Below are positions 17,043-26,085 of a stretch of DNA of 64,000 nt, piece after piece. The stretch is from the NCBI RefSeq assembly GCF_024213195.1, contig NZ_JANAVF010000005.1, positions 1 to 64,000 of the forward strand. The letters are read 5' to 3'. Under the pieces are notes generated by a model. It had not been told where the DNA came from and did no database searches. It saw nothing but the letters and a program-made list of their open reading frames with translations. How positions within the stretch are numbered: position 1 is the first letter of the stretch; every line of letters begins with the position of its first letter. The position numbers and the translations under genes are program-made. The stretch is from Streptomyces sp. TBY4. GTDB taxonomy: Bacteria > Actinomycetota > Actinomycetes > Streptomycetales > Streptomycetaceae.

Positions 17043-18158
17043 TCAGTCCAGATAGCCGCGCAGCTGGTCCGCGAAGGCGTGGTCGCGCAGTTTGCTGAGG
17101 GTCTTGGACTCGATCTGGCGGATCCGCTCCCGGGTCACCCCGAAGATCCGCCCGATCTCCTCCAGGGTGCGCGGCCGCCCGTCGGCGAGCCCGTAGCGGA
17201 GCTGGACGACCTTGCGCTCCCGCTCCCCGAGGGTCGAGAGCACCGCTTCCAGGTGTTCGCGGAGCAGGAAGAACGCGGCCGATTCCACCGGCGAGGCGGC
17301 GTCCCCGTCCTCGATGAGGTCGCCGAGCGCGACATCGTCCTCCTCGCCCACGGGTGCGTGCAGCGAGACCGGCTCCTGCGCGAGGCGCAGCACCTCCAGG
17401 ACCCGCTCGGGGGTCAGCTCCAGGTGGACGGCGACCTCCTCGGCGGTGGGTTTGTACCCCCGCTCCTGGAGCATGCGGCGCTGGACGCGCACGACGCGGT
17501 TGATCAGTTCGACGACGTGGACGGGGACCCGGATGGTGCGGGCCTGGTCGGCCAGCGCCCGGGACATGGCCTGGCGGATCCACCAAGTGGCGTAGGTGGA
17601 GAACTTGTAGCCGCGGGCGTAGTCGAACTTCTCCACGGCGCGGATCAGTCCGAGGTTCCCCTCCTGGACCAGGTCGAGCATGGTGAGTCCGCGGCCGACG
17701 TAGCGCTTGGCCACGGAGACGACGAGCCGCAGGTTCGACTCGATGAGGCGGCGTTTGGCCATGCGGCCCATGACGACCAGCTTGTCGAGGTCGAGCGTGA
17801 GCTGCAGGTCGAGCGGGGCTCCGCTGCCGAGCTTCTCCTCCGCGAACAGGCCCGCCTCCACGCGCCGCGCGAGCTCGACCTCCTCGACGGCGGTGAGCAG
17901 CGGGATCCTGCCTATCTCGCGCAGGTACTGCCGGAAGAGGTCGGCGGACGGTCCCGCTCCGCCGGTGCCCTCGGCGGCGCGCTTGCGCGGCGCGGGCACC
18001 TTCTCCAGCAGCTCCGGGCCCTCCAACTCCTCGGGCTCTTCGGCCTCCTCGGCCTCCTCCTCGTGCATGGCGTCGGCCTCTGCCTCGGGCTCGGGCTCTT
18101 CGGCCGCGGGCACTCCGGCGGGCGGGCTGACGGTGACGGTCAGGCTCTGGGTCTGCAC
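17043..18158 (-). CDS. hrdA: Principal-type RNA polymerase sigma factor, HrdA-like
   Basis: The 371-residue sigma-70 group 2 protein has an acidic, Glu-rich N-terminus (about 15-60). Region 1.2 follows ([16 protein letters not shown]), then region 2 ([47 protein letters not shown]), region 3 and region 4 ([19 protein letters not shown]). It should direct polymerase to housekeeping-like promoters under some growth states. The GTG at 18158 was preferred over in-frame codons upstream because GGAGG lies 8 bases before it. In S. coelicolor hrdA lies, as I recall, next to a pair of ABC exporter genes, which supports the symbol. The divergent region upstream holds a long palindrome. Confidence 0.85.
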   Translation of the reverse strand: MQTQSLTVTVSPPAGVPAAEEPEPEAEADAMHEEEAEEAEEPEELEGPELLEKVPAPRKRAAEGTGGAGPSADLFRQYLREIGRIPLLTAVEEVELARRVEAGLFAEEKLGSGAPLDLQLTLDLDKLVVMGRMAKRRLIESNLRLVVSVAKRYVGRGLTMLDLVQEGNLGLIRAVEKFDYARGYKFSTYATWWIRQAMSRALADQARTIRVPVHVVELINRVVRVQRRMLQERGYKPTAEEVAVHLELTPERVLEVLRLAQEPVSLHAPVGEEDDVALGDLIEDGDAASPVESAAFFLLREHLEAVLSTLGERERKVVQLRYGLADGRPRTLEEIGRIFGVTRERIRQIESKTLSKLRDHAFADQLRGYLD

Positions 18159-18250
18159 GGGGGCGACCTCCACAGGGCTCCGAGGACGGGTGCACCGCAC
18201 CTCAGTGTGGGGTACGACACATCGCTGCCACGAGGGGCGTGCGACCACTT

Positions 18251-18290
18251 TCTGGGTCCGGTGCGTAACCCATCGTTACCCCCGGACCAG
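18251..18290. promoter_or_regulatory. Nested palindrome in the hrdA / NTase-pair divergent region
   Basis: The outer arms TCTGGGTCCGG and CCGGACCAGA match over 10 bp with a one-base bulge. Inside them, GTAAC and GTTAC form a second inverted repeat with a 5-base spacer. The whole sits 44 bases before the ATG at 18334 and 92 bases upstream of hrdA. It could be a regulator-binding site or a structured 5' leader; no regulator can be assigned. Confidence 0.55.
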
Positions 18291-18333
18291 AACCCCGATG
18301 CGGATCGGACGCATGTCCGAGAGGATCGACGTC

Positions 18334-18915
18334 ATGTCTGCGTACGAAACCCACGTCACCGTGCGCTGCCCGGATCCGGCGGAGCTGGCGCGGCTCGAAT
18401 CCTGGGCGGCGGAGCGGGAGTTGAAGGTGACCCACATCGTGCTGGCCCGGGGCCGGATGCCCTCGCAGCCGATGCTGACGCTGCCCGGCCGGGACGGGCA
18501 CGAGGTCCTGCTGCCCCGGCTGCGCGCGGCCGGCTTCGACCCGGTCCGGGTCAAGGTGGAGACCGTCCCGTGGACCGCGGAGCCCCCGGGGCCGGGCGGC
18601 GGCTACTTCGAGCACCACCTCAAGCTGCGGCTCCCGGCCGACTGGGACCGGGCCGCCCTGGAGTCCCTCGTGGTCCCGCACGGCGCGCACGTGTCGTGGA
18701 ACGCCCGCCGGGTCCTGCCGGGAGCCGGGCAGGAACGTTTCGTGACCCAGCGGTGGCGGGGTACGGCGGAGGGGGCGACGGCGGCGTGCGACGCGCTGGT
18801 CGCGGCGCTGGCCGGGGCCGGGTACGAAATCCGCTCGGAGGAGCGGGAGTTCGTGCTGTACGACAGTGACCTGTCGGTGGACGACGGGTGGATCGAGGAG
18901 GGGACGCCATCATGA
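18334..18915 (+). CDS. Uncharacterised protein, possible tandem ferredoxin-like domains, paired with an NTase
   Basis: I do not recognise this 193-residue protein. It appears to be an internal duplication. HVTVRCPDPAELARLES near residue 7 lines up with HLKLRLPADWDRAALES near residue 98, and each half can be read as strand-helix-strand-strand-helix-strand. This suggests two ferredoxin-like domains, each opening with a His on its first strand (HVTV and HLKL). The pattern recalls 2H phosphoesterases, but the second motif lacks the Thr, so that is speculation. AGAGG lies 8 bases before the ATG. Its last codons overlap the NTase gene (ATGA), so the two are translationally coupled and probably work together. 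Confidence 0.7.
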   Translation: MSAYETHVTVRCPDPAELARLESWAAERELKVTHIVLARGRMPSQPMLTLPGRDGHEVLLPRLRAAGFDPVRVKVETVPWTAEPPGPGGGYFEHHLKLRLPADWDRAALESLVVPHGAHVSWNARRVLPGAGQERFVTQRWRGTAEGATAACDALVAALAGAGYEIRSEEREFVLYDSDLSVDDGWIEEGTPS

Positions 18916-19880
18916 GCGGCCAGGAGTGGAAGCCGTCGATTCCGGGCGGACCGGACGACCCCGCGGAGCCGGAGGCGGAGCGGTGGCGACGGAGGGACCA
19001 GCGGCCCCGGACCCTGAGGACGGGCGACCGGGGCGATTCGAGCGCGGTGGCCTTCGATCCCGCCCTCAAGCACTTCACCGAGGCGTACCGGGCACTGGAC
19101 CCGGTGATCCCGGAGCCGGCGGAGCGAGCAGCCTGGCGGTCGGCCCGACGGGCGGCGATGGACGTGGCGTTGGGCGCGGTCGGGGCCTCGGGCGACGCCG
19201 GGTCGCTGGTGCTGCGCGGCAGCATGCTGATGTCCCAGTGGTTCGGGAAGACCGCGCGGGAACCGCACGACCTGGACTTCGTCGTGGTCCCCGCGGACTG
19301 GATGATCGAGGAGGACCGTACCGGGCGGATGCTGGACGCGATCGCGGCCGGGGCCGAGCGGCTGGCCCCGTACAGCGGCCTGGTGATGCCGGCGTCGGAG
19401 GCGGTCTCCGAGTACATCTGGACGTACGAGCGCGTTCCGGGGCGCAGGCTTGTCCTGCCCTGGTCCGCACCGGGGATGCGGGGCGGTCAGGTCCAGCTGG
19501 ACTTCGTCTTCAACGAGCCCCTGCCGGCCCGGCCCGAGCCCGTGTTGGTGGCGGGGGTGCCGCTGCTGGGGGCCACCCGGGAACTGTCCCTCGCCTGGAA
19601 GCTGTTGTGGCTGGCCGGGGACCTGTACCCGCAGGGCAAGGACCTCTACGACGCGGTCCTGCTGGCGGAGGCCTGCGCGCTGCCGTACCCGCTGCTGGCG
19701 GACGTGTTCCGGCTCTCCGGGGAGTTCGGGCAGGAGTCGCCCGCCCCAGCGCACTTCGAGGAGCTCGCGCGGACGGACTGGGACACGTTCCACGCGGAGT
19801 ACCCGGGGATCCCCGGCTCCGCCGAGTCCTGCACGAACCGCCTGCTGCGAGCGCTCGAGCCGACCTTCGCCGCCGGCTAG
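18912..19880 (+). CDS. AbiEii-like nucleotidyltransferase
   Basis: The 322-residue protein has nucleotidyltransferase signatures. These are LRGSMLMSQWF, then HDLDFVVVP about 15 residues on (the Gly-Ser and Asp-x-Asp pair), a third acidic strand VQLDFVF, and LAWKLLWLAGDLYPQGKDLYD, which matches the Lys-Asp-x2-Asp signature of AbiEii/JHP933 proteins. The first 60 residues are charged and probably disordered. AbiEii toxins add nucleotides to tRNA acceptor ends, but there is no winged-helix AbiEi antitoxin here; its partner is the unknown protein at 18334. ATG overlaps the upstream stop. Its own stop overlaps nasA by CTAG. Confidence 0.75.
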   Translation: MSGQEWKPSIPGGPDDPAEPEAERWRRRDQRPRTLRTGDRGDSSAVAFDPALKHFTEAYRALDPVIPEPAERAAWRSARRAAMDVALGAVGASGDAGSLVLRGSMLMSQWFGKTAREPHDLDFVVVPADWMIEEDRTGRMLDAIAAGAERLAPYSGLVMPASEAVSEYIWTYERVPGRRLVLPWSAPGMRGGQVQLDFVFNEPLPARPEPVLVAGVPLLGATRELSLAWKLLWLAGDLYPQGKDLYDAVLLAEACALPYPLLADVFRLSGEFGQESPAPAHFEELARTDWDTFHAEYPGIPGSAESCTNRLLRALEPTFAAG

Positions 19881-22009
19881 GCCGGTTCCACCCGGACCGC
19901 GCAGACCTTGAACTCCGGCATGCGGGAGACCGGGTCCAGCGCCGGGTTGGTCAGGGAGTTGGCGCGGCCCTCGCCCGGCCAGTGGAAGGGCATGAAGACG
20001 GTGTCCGCACGGATGGTGTCCGTGACGCGGGCCGGGGCGACCGCGCGGCCGCGGCGGGAGGTGACCGCGAGGGGGGCTCCGTCGACCGCGCCGATGCGGG
20101 CCGCGAGGCGGGGGTGGAGTTCCACGAAGGGGCCGGGGGCGGCTTCGTTGAGCTCGTCCACCCGGCGGGTCTGCGCGCCCGACTGGTACTGGGCGACGAC
20201 CCGGCCGGTGGTGAGCAGGAGCGGGTACTCGGAGTCGGGGACCTCGGCGGCGTCCCGGTGGGAGACGGGCACGAAGCGGGCCCGGCCGTCCTCGGTGGCG
20301 AAGCGGTCCAGGAAGAGGCGCGGGGTGCCGGGGTGGGGCTCCGCGGCGGGTCCGGCTTCGGGTCCGGCTTCGGGTCCGGCGGCGGGCCCGGGGGCCGCGG
20401 GGCAGGGCCAGAAGACGCCCTGTTCCGCTTCGATGCGGGCGTAGGTGATGCCCGAGTAGTCCGCCGGGCCGCCCGCCGAGGCGCGGCGCAACTCCTCGAA
20501 GACCACCTCGGGTTCGGTCGGGAAGGCCTTCGGCACGCCGAGGCGGGCGGCGAGGCCTTGCAGGACCTCCAGGTCGGAGCGGACCCCCGGCGGCGGGGTG
20601 AGGGCCCGGCGGCGGAGCAGGACGCGGCCCTCCAGGTTGGTGGTGGTGCCGGTCTCCTCCGCCCACTGGGTGACCGGGAGCACCACGTCGGCCAGGGCCG
20701 CCGTCTCGGAGAGGACCACGTCGGCGACGGCCAGGAAGTCCAGGGAGCGGATGCGTTCCTCGATGTGGGCGGCGCGCGGGGCCGAGACCACCGGGTTGGA
20801 GCCCATCAGGAGCAGGGCCTTGACGTCCGAGCCGAGCGCGTCGAGGAGTTCGTACGCACTGCGGCCCGGGCCCGGGAGGCTGTCGGGGTCGATCCCCCAG
20901 ACCCCGGCGACGTGGGCCCGGGCCGCCGGGTCGGTCAGTTTGCGGTAGCCGGGGAGCTGGTCGGCCTTCTGGCCGTGTTCGCGGCCGCCCTGGCCGTTGC
21001 CCTGGCCGGTGAGGCAGCCGTAGCCGGAGAGCGGGCGGCCGGCCCGGCCGGTGGCGAGGCAGAGGTTGATCCAGGCCCCGACGGTGTCGGTGCCCTTGGA
21101 CTGCTGCTCGGGGCCGCGCGCGGTGAGGACCATCGCGGAGTCGGGAGCGCAGAACATCGCCACCGCCTCGCGGAGCTTCGGCACCGGCACGCCCGTGATG
21201 CGCTCCACCAGCTCCGGCCAGTGCGCCATCGCGGCCGCGCGGGCCTCCTCCCAGCCGCTGGTGCGCCCGGCGATGAACTCCTCGTCCGTGTGGCCGCCGG
21301 CGACGACGAGGTGCAGCAGGCCGAGCGCCAGGGCCAGGTCGGTGCCGGGGCGCGGGGCCAGGTGCAGGTCGGCCTGTTCGGCGGTGCGCGTGCGGCGCGG
21401 GTCCACCACGATCAGCGTGCCGCCGTTCTCCCGGAGTTCCCGGAAGAAGCGCAGGGCGGGCGGCATGGTGTCGGCGGGGTTGGAGCCGACGAGGATGACG
21501 CAGCCGGTCCGGGGGATGTCCTCCAGCGGGAAGGGCAGCCCCCGGTCGAGCCCGAAGGCCCGCTGGTGCGCGGCGGCGGCCGAGGACATGCAGAACCGGC
21601 CGTTGTAGTCGATCTGCGAGGTCCCGAGCGCGATGCGGGCGAACTTCCCGAGGGCGTACGCCTTCTCGTTGGTCAGCCCGCCGCCGCCGAACACCCCGAC
21701 CGCGTCCGCCCCGTACGACCGCCGCGTGCGGGCGAGGCCCTCGGCGACGGCGTCCAGGGCCTCCTCCCAGGTGGCCGGCTCCAGCCGCCCGGCGTGGGTG
21801 CGGACGAGCGGCTCGGTGAGGCGCACCCGGGAGGAGAGCACGGCGGGGGCGGTGCGGCCCTTGCCGCACAGCGCGCCCCGGTTCACGGGGAAGTCCCCCC
21901 GCTCCTCCACGACCACGCCGGCCCCGCCCGGCTCGGGGCGGAGGTTCATGCCGCACTGCAGCGCGCAGTACGGACAGTGCGTGGCGGTGACGGAGTCCGA
22001 GGTGTGCAT
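19877..22009 (-). CDS. nasA: Assimilatory nitrate reductase catalytic subunit (molybdopterin, 4Fe-4S)
   Basis: The 710-residue protein is a molybdopterin oxidoreductase of the NasA/NarB group. The N-terminal 4Fe-4S site is Cys12, Cys15, Cys19 and Cys48. Later motifs include NGRFCMSSAAAA (probable Mo-ligand region), GSNPADTMPPA, GPEQQSKGTDTV, GYGCLTGQGNGQGGREHGQ and the C-terminal dinucleotide-binding domain (LLLTTGRVVAQYQSGAQTRR). It reduces nitrate to nitrite in the cytoplasm. A four-unit 12-bp repeat encodes a Gly-Pro-Glu-Ala linker near residue 545. A GlnR-like box lies 13-50 bases upstream. The nitrite reductase genes are 20 kb away. It converges on the NTase gene (CTAG overlap). Confidence 0.9.
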   Translation of the reverse strand: MHTSDSVTATHCPYCALQCGMNLRPEPGGAGVVVEERGDFPVNRGALCGKGRTAPAVLSSRVRLTEPLVRTHAGRLEPATWEEALDAVAEGLARTRRSYGADAVGVFGGGGLTNEKAYALGKFARIALGTSQIDYNGRFCMSSAAAAHQRAFGLDRGLPFPLEDIPRTGCVILVGSNPADTMPPALRFFRELRENGGTLIVVDPRRTRTAEQADLHLAPRPGTDLALALGLLHLVVAGGHTDEEFIAGRTSGWEEARAAAMAHWPELVERITGVPVPKLREAVAMFCAPDSAMVLTARGPEQQSKGTDTVGAWINLCLATGRAGRPLSGYGCLTGQGNGQGGREHGQKADQLPGYRKLTDPAARAHVAGVWGIDPDSLPGPGRSAYELLDALGSDVKALLLMGSNPVVSAPRAAHIEERIRSLDFLAVADVVLSETAALADVVLPVTQWAEETGTTTNLEGRVLLRRRALTPPPGVRSDLEVLQGLAARLGVPKAFPTEPEVVFEELRRASAGGPADYSGITYARIEAEQGVFWPCPAAPGPAAGPEAGPEAGPAAEPHPGTPRLFLDRFATEDGRARFVPVSHRDAAEVPDSEYPLLLTTGRVVAQYQSGAQTRRVDELNEAAPGPFVELHPRLAARIGAVDGAPLAVTSRRGRAVAPARVTDTIRADTVFMPFHWPGEGRANSLTNPALDPVSRMPEFKVCAVRVEPA
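20347..20394 (-). repeat. 12-bp tandem repeat within nasA
   Basis: Four units of CGGGTCCGGCTT (the last two diverged) encode a GPEAGPEAGPAA-type linker between the catalytic body and the C-terminal domain of the nitrate reductase. The period is a multiple of three, so copy-number change would keep the frame. Confidence 0.8.
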
Positions 22010-22021
22010 ACGGTCCAGCGT

Positions 22022-22059
22022 GCGTCGGCGGTGTTACGCGGGCCGCCGCCGCGCGTTAC
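22022..22059 (-). promoter_or_regulatory. GlnR-like box upstream of nasA
   Basis: Read on the minus strand the site has GTAAC, 6 bases, CGGCG, 6 bases, GTAAC, 6 bases, GACGC. The two GTAAC half-sites are exactly 22 bases apart, as in the gTnAC-n6-GaAAC double box of streptomycete GlnR. The second half-sites are poor matches. GlnR activation of nasA is known in S. coelicolor. The site is only 13-50 bases before the start codon. Confidence 0.6.
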
Positions 22060-22132
22060 AACTCGGCGTGCTCCACCTCAGCGCCCCCGGCCGGCCCCGG
22101 TGAGGCCCGGCGGCGACCCGGCTGCGGCCCGG

Positions 22133-22948
<816 letters not shown>

Positions 22949-22974
22949 CTAATCGGCATACGCCGATCGCGGCG

Positions 22975-23718
22975 TCAGTCTGCCAGAGAGGCCAGGGCCC
23001 GCGACACCCCCTCTTCCTTCGGTCCCAGGAACCGCGGATCCGGGCGGAAGGCCGCGTCCAGGGCCGCCTTGCCCGCCGCGAAGACCTCGCGGGCCCCGCC
23101 GTAGTACCAGGTCGCGTCGTGTACGTCGTCCACCCCGACCCCGTACGAGTCCACCCCCGCGGCCCTGCACAGCGCGACCGCCCGGCGGATGTGGAAGCCC
23201 TGGCTGATCAGCACCGCCCGGTGCACGCCGAAGACCTCCTTGGCCCGGACGCAGGAGTCCCACGAGTCGAAGCCCGCGTAGTCGCTGACGATCCGGCCGT
23301 CCGGCACTCCGTGTTCCGTCAGATACGTGCGCATCGCGTCGGGCTCGTCGTACTCGGTGCGGCTGTTGTCGCCGGTGACCAGGACGACCTTGATCCTTCC
23401 CGCGCGGTAGAGCTCGACGGCGGCGTCCAGCCGGTCGCGGAGGTACGGGGTCGGGCGGCCGTTCCACAGCAGCCCGGCGCCGAACACCATCGCCACCTCG
23501 GCGGCGGGCGCGTCCGCGGTGGTCCGCAGCCGGGGCCCGGCGGACGCGTGCGTCCACGCCGAGGGCAGCAGGGCCAGCACGCAGCCCGCCATCACCACCT
23601 GGACGGCCCGCCGCCGGGCCCGTACGGTCCGGGGCACCCCGATCCGGACGGCCTTCAGCCGCTCCCGCGCCGCCCCCGGCAGAACTCGTAGCCGACCTCG
23701 TAGCCCTGCGCGCCTCAA
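22975..23718 (-). CDS. SanA/YdcF-family (DUF218) membrane protein
   Basis: The 247-residue protein has a basic cytoplasmic N-terminus (1-38), one membrane helix (VVMAGCVLALLPSAWT, 41-56) and an extracytoplasmic DUF218 domain. Its motifs are VFGAGLLWNGRPTPYLRDRLDAA-like start (given in parts: VFGAGLLWNG, PYLRDRLDAAVEL), VTGDNSRTEYDEP, DYAGFDSWDSC and SQGFHIRRAVALC. Family members (SanA, ElyC) affect envelope barrier or peptidoglycan precursor handling in other bacteria. TTG start at 23718 is supported by AAGGGG 6 bases ahead; a GTG further in lacks a ribosome site. Confidence 0.8.
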   Translation of the reverse strand: MRRAGLRGRLRVLPGAARERLKAVRIGVPRTVRARRRAVQVVMAGCVLALLPSAWTHASAGPRLRTTADAPAAEVAMVFGAGLLWNGRPTPYLRDRLDAAVELYRAGRIKVVLVTGDNSRTEYDEPDAMRTYLTEHGVPDGRIVSDYAGFDSWDSCVRAKEVFGVHRAVLISQGFHIRRAVALCRAAGVDSYGVGVDDVHDATWYYGGAREVFAAGKAALDAAFRPDPRFLGPKEEGVSRALASLAD

Positions 23719-23818
23719 TGCGATCCCCTTGTCGGTGCTGCGGATGTCATGCCGGTGTCCCGTCGTCTACGGACGCGTGTGCGGTCCGGGCGGTTGCCCG
23801 CCGTGGAGGGCCGGCAGC

Positions 23819-24844
23819 TCAGGACAGGCCCCTCACCACGGCGTACGCCGCTCCCCGCCCCAGCGCCGGAAGCAGGCAGGAGATCCACGCCGGCGCGCCC
23901 GCCACCGGGTGCGGGTGCCCGTACAGGGCGGGGAGGTGCAGGGCGAGGGCGAGCAGCAGCGCGGCGGTCCAGCAGAGCCGCGCGCGCCCGGAGCGCGGGA
24001 GGGCGCGCAACTCCTCCGGGTCCATCACCGCCGTGGCGGCCAGCCCGGCCCCCAGCACGAACAGCATCAGCAGCGTGGCCAGCAGGACCGCCTTGCGGGC
24101 CTCGTCCACCTGCGGGAACGGTTCCCAGGACCCCGGACCGGCCACGGACCGCAGGTCCTTGCGCTCGTCCACCCGGCCCTCCAGGGCGGGTTGCGAGGGT
24201 GCGTGGAGGAGCAGTACGCGGTCCCCCGCCTTCGGCTCCGCGTAGGTGTAGGCCGACGCCCGGACCGGCTCCGCGCTTCCCGGGACGGTCAGTTCGAGCC
24301 GGGAGGTCCACCCCAGCACCCGGCCCTCGCTGGTGTGGGCCTGCACTCCCGAGGGTGCGTGCGCCACCACGGCCGCCGCCACCACCGCGCCGGCGCGCCG
24401 CAGTTCGGGTTCCGGCTCCCGGTGGTGCTGCTGGAAGGAGGCCACGAGGAGGGTCGCGGACGCCAGGGCGATGAGCAGCCAGACCGTCACCTCACGCGCC
24501 CGCACGCCGAACGCCCCGGGGCGGGTGGTCACACCCGACCGGCCCCCGGACTTCGGGCCGGACCCCCCGGGCCCGAGCCACTCCGCGCCGCGCGCGCCCG
24601 GCCCGGACACCCCCGCGCCGGACCGCGCCGGACCGGCCTCACGCTGCGCCCAGGCCGCCAGGGCCGTGCTCAGGACGGCGGCGCCGGCGGCGGTCCAGCC
24701 CCAGAGGGCGATCCGGCCGAGCAGGTCGCCGGAGCCCCACGCACCGAGCGACAGCACGCAGGCGACGGCGGCCGCACCGCCGGACAGCCACGCGCAGCCG
24801 CGGGCCGCCCGGCTCACGAACCCGTTCACGGCTCCCCCGCGCAT
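23819..24844 (-). CDS. Multi-pass membrane protein of unknown function
   Basis: I do not recognise this protein of about 341 residues. It has two hydrophobic segments near the N-terminus (about 20-35 and 44-62), a Gly/Ser/Pro-rich linker (70-105) and a helix followed by FQQHHREPEPE. Next comes an extracytoplasmic-looking domain of beta character (VQAHTSEGRVLGWTSRLEL, YTYAEPKAGDRVLL) and then three more helices. The layout resembles small-domain receptor-like membrane proteins. The start is uncertain: ATG at 24844 is used, with GTG at 24829 and a codon at 24859 as alternatives. Confidence 0.6.
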   Translation of the reverse strand: MRGGAVNGFVSRAARGCAWLSGGAAAVACVLSLGAWGSGDLLGRIALWGWTAAGAAVLSTALAAWAQREAGPARSGAGVSGPGARGAEWLGPGGSGPKSGGRSGVTTRPGAFGVRAREVTVWLLIALASATLLVASFQQHHREPEPELRRAGAVVAAAVVAHAPSGVQAHTSEGRVLGWTSRLELTVPGSAEPVRASAYTYAEPKAGDRVLLLHAPSQPALEGRVDERKDLRSVAGPGSWEPFPQVDEARKAVLLATLLMLFVLGAGLAATAVMDPEELRALPRSGRARLCWTAALLLALALHLPALYGHPHPVAGAPAWISCLLPALGRGAAYAVVRGLS

Positions 24845-24859
24845 CCCCGCACCGCCCAC

Positions 24860-25262
24860 CCGTCACCGCGACTGTCCCCGCACCCCTGTTTCCCGCGACC
24901 GTCTCACACCCGCCCGGCACGCCGTCCCCGGCCCCGTCCCCGAACCCCGCCCCCGGCCCGCGCCTCTGGCCCCGTCCCCGCGCCGCCGGCACCCCGCACG
25001 CCCCGATCCCACCCCCGCCGTCCACCCCCCTGTGAGCAGGCGGAAAACACCCGTCATCCCGGCGCAACGCATCGGCAACCTGCCGCCCGCAGGATCGGTT
25101 CATGACGGAGCCGGCGCACCCTCCCGAATTCCCGCCCCCGCCCCTCCCCTTGCCGTTGCCCCTGCCGCCCGCGACCACGGCGGAGCTGCTGACCCGGATC
25201 ACCGCCCAGCTCGGTACGCAGCTCAGCGGTCTGCGCCCCCGACACCACGCAGGAGTCCTCCC
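24860..25262. promoter_or_regulatory. C-rich intergenic region upstream of the chelatase gene
   Basis: Positions 24860-25030 are strongly C-rich on the plus strand, with many CCCCG/CCCGC runs and few G tracts. There is no convincing gene apart from the weak short frame at 25102. The promoter for the chelatase is probably between 25040 and 25250. CAGGAG precedes its ATG by 7 bases. Confidence 0.3.
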
Positions 25263-25398
25263 ATGCAGCAGCCCGCCCTCGTCGCCGTGGCCCACGGCAG
25301 CCGCGATCCGCGCGCCCTCCACACCGTCGAAGCCCTGCTCGAACGGGTCCGCGAGCTCCGCCCCCGCCTCGACGTCCGGCTCGGCCACATCGAGCTGA
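25102..25398 (+). CDS. Possible short Pro-rich protein overlapping cbiX
   Basis: An ATG at 25102 opens a frame whose first 50 residues are Pro/Leu-rich (PPPPLPLPLPLPP) and then contain TTAELLTRITAQLGTQL, which looks like a real amphipathic helix. The rest overlaps the chelatase gene in another frame and is not credible coding sequence. Either a short protein has lost its stop, or this is not a gene. No good ribosome site is visible. Confidence 0.25.
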   Translation: MTEPAHPPEFPPPPLPLPLPLPPATTAELLTRITAQLGTQLSGLRPRHHAGVLPCSSPPSSPWPTAAAIRAPSTPSKPCSNGSASSAPASTSGSATSS

Positions 25399-26009
25399 AC
25401 CACCCGCTGCTGGAGCACACCCTCGAGCGGGCCTCCGGAGCCGCCGTCCTGGTGCCGCTGCTGCTCGGCCGCGGCACCCACGTCAAGCGGGACCTGCCGG
25501 CCGCCGCCGCCCGCGCCGGGCACCTGCGGACCCGGGTCGCCGCCCCGCTGGGCCCGCATCCGCTGCTCGTCGAGGCCCTGTACGAGCGGCTCGTGGAGGC
25601 CGGCTGGAGCGCCGGGTCGGCGGTGGTGCTGGCCGCCGCCGGGTCCCGCGACCCCGACTCCGCCGCCGACGTGCGGGCCACCGCCGACCTGCTCTCGGAA
25701 CGGCTCGGCGGGGTGCCCGTGATGCCCGCCTACGCCTCGGGCACCGCGCCCTCCGTGCCCGGCGCCGTGCGGGCCCTGGCCGCGCGGGGCCTCCACCGGG
25801 TCGCGGTCGCCTCCTACTTCACCGCCCCGGGCCGCTTCGCCACCGCGAGCGCCGCAGCCGCGCCGGGGCCGGCGGCCGCACCGCTGGGGGCCCACCCCGC
25901 CCTGGCCCGGCTGGTGCTCCAGCGCTACGACGAAGCCCTGGCCGCGCTCGCAGGACCCGTAGGACGGGAGCAGTCGCGGGAGCAGCCGCTCGAACTGGCC
26001 ACCGCGTAA
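25263..26009 (+). CDS. Sirohydrochlorin chelatase-like protein (CbiX/SirB family)
   Basis: The 248-residue protein has two CbiX-like chelatase domains. The first carries VAHGSRDP with the metal-binding His11, and [13 protein letters not shown]. The second half has [14 protein letters not shown] and [14 protein letters not shown], the same fold without the first His. It should insert Fe or Co into sirohydrochlorin; iron insertion would give sirohaem for the nitrite reductase encoded in this window. ATG start with GGAG upstream. The C-terminus has a polar tail ([15 protein letters not shown]). Confidence 0.8.
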   Translation: MQQPALVAVAHGSRDPRALHTVEALLERVRELRPRLDVRLGHIELNHPLLEHTLERASGAAVLVPLLLGRGTHVKRDLPAAAARAGHLRTRVAAPLGPHPLLVEALYERLVEAGWSAGSAVVLAAAGSRDPDSAADVRATADLLSERLGGVPVMPAYASGTAPSVPGAVRALAARGLHRVAVASYFTAPGRFATASAAAAPGPAAAPLGAHPALARLVLQRYDEALAALAGPVGREQSREQPLELATA

Positions 26010-26085
26010 CGGCCGGGTCGGGTCCCAAACGCTCGGATTGCTCCTCTTGACTCGTCTTGTCGGTTCGTGCGGTTACCGTTTGACC

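Noticed and set aside
18912..19880. Classical AbiE toxin-antitoxin operon
   Set aside because: No winged-helix AbiEi partner is present; the upstream protein is unrelated in sequence pattern.
26040..26085. Sigma-70 promoter before dgt (TTGACT and TACCGT)
   Set aside because: The spacing of about 21 bases is too long for a confident call.
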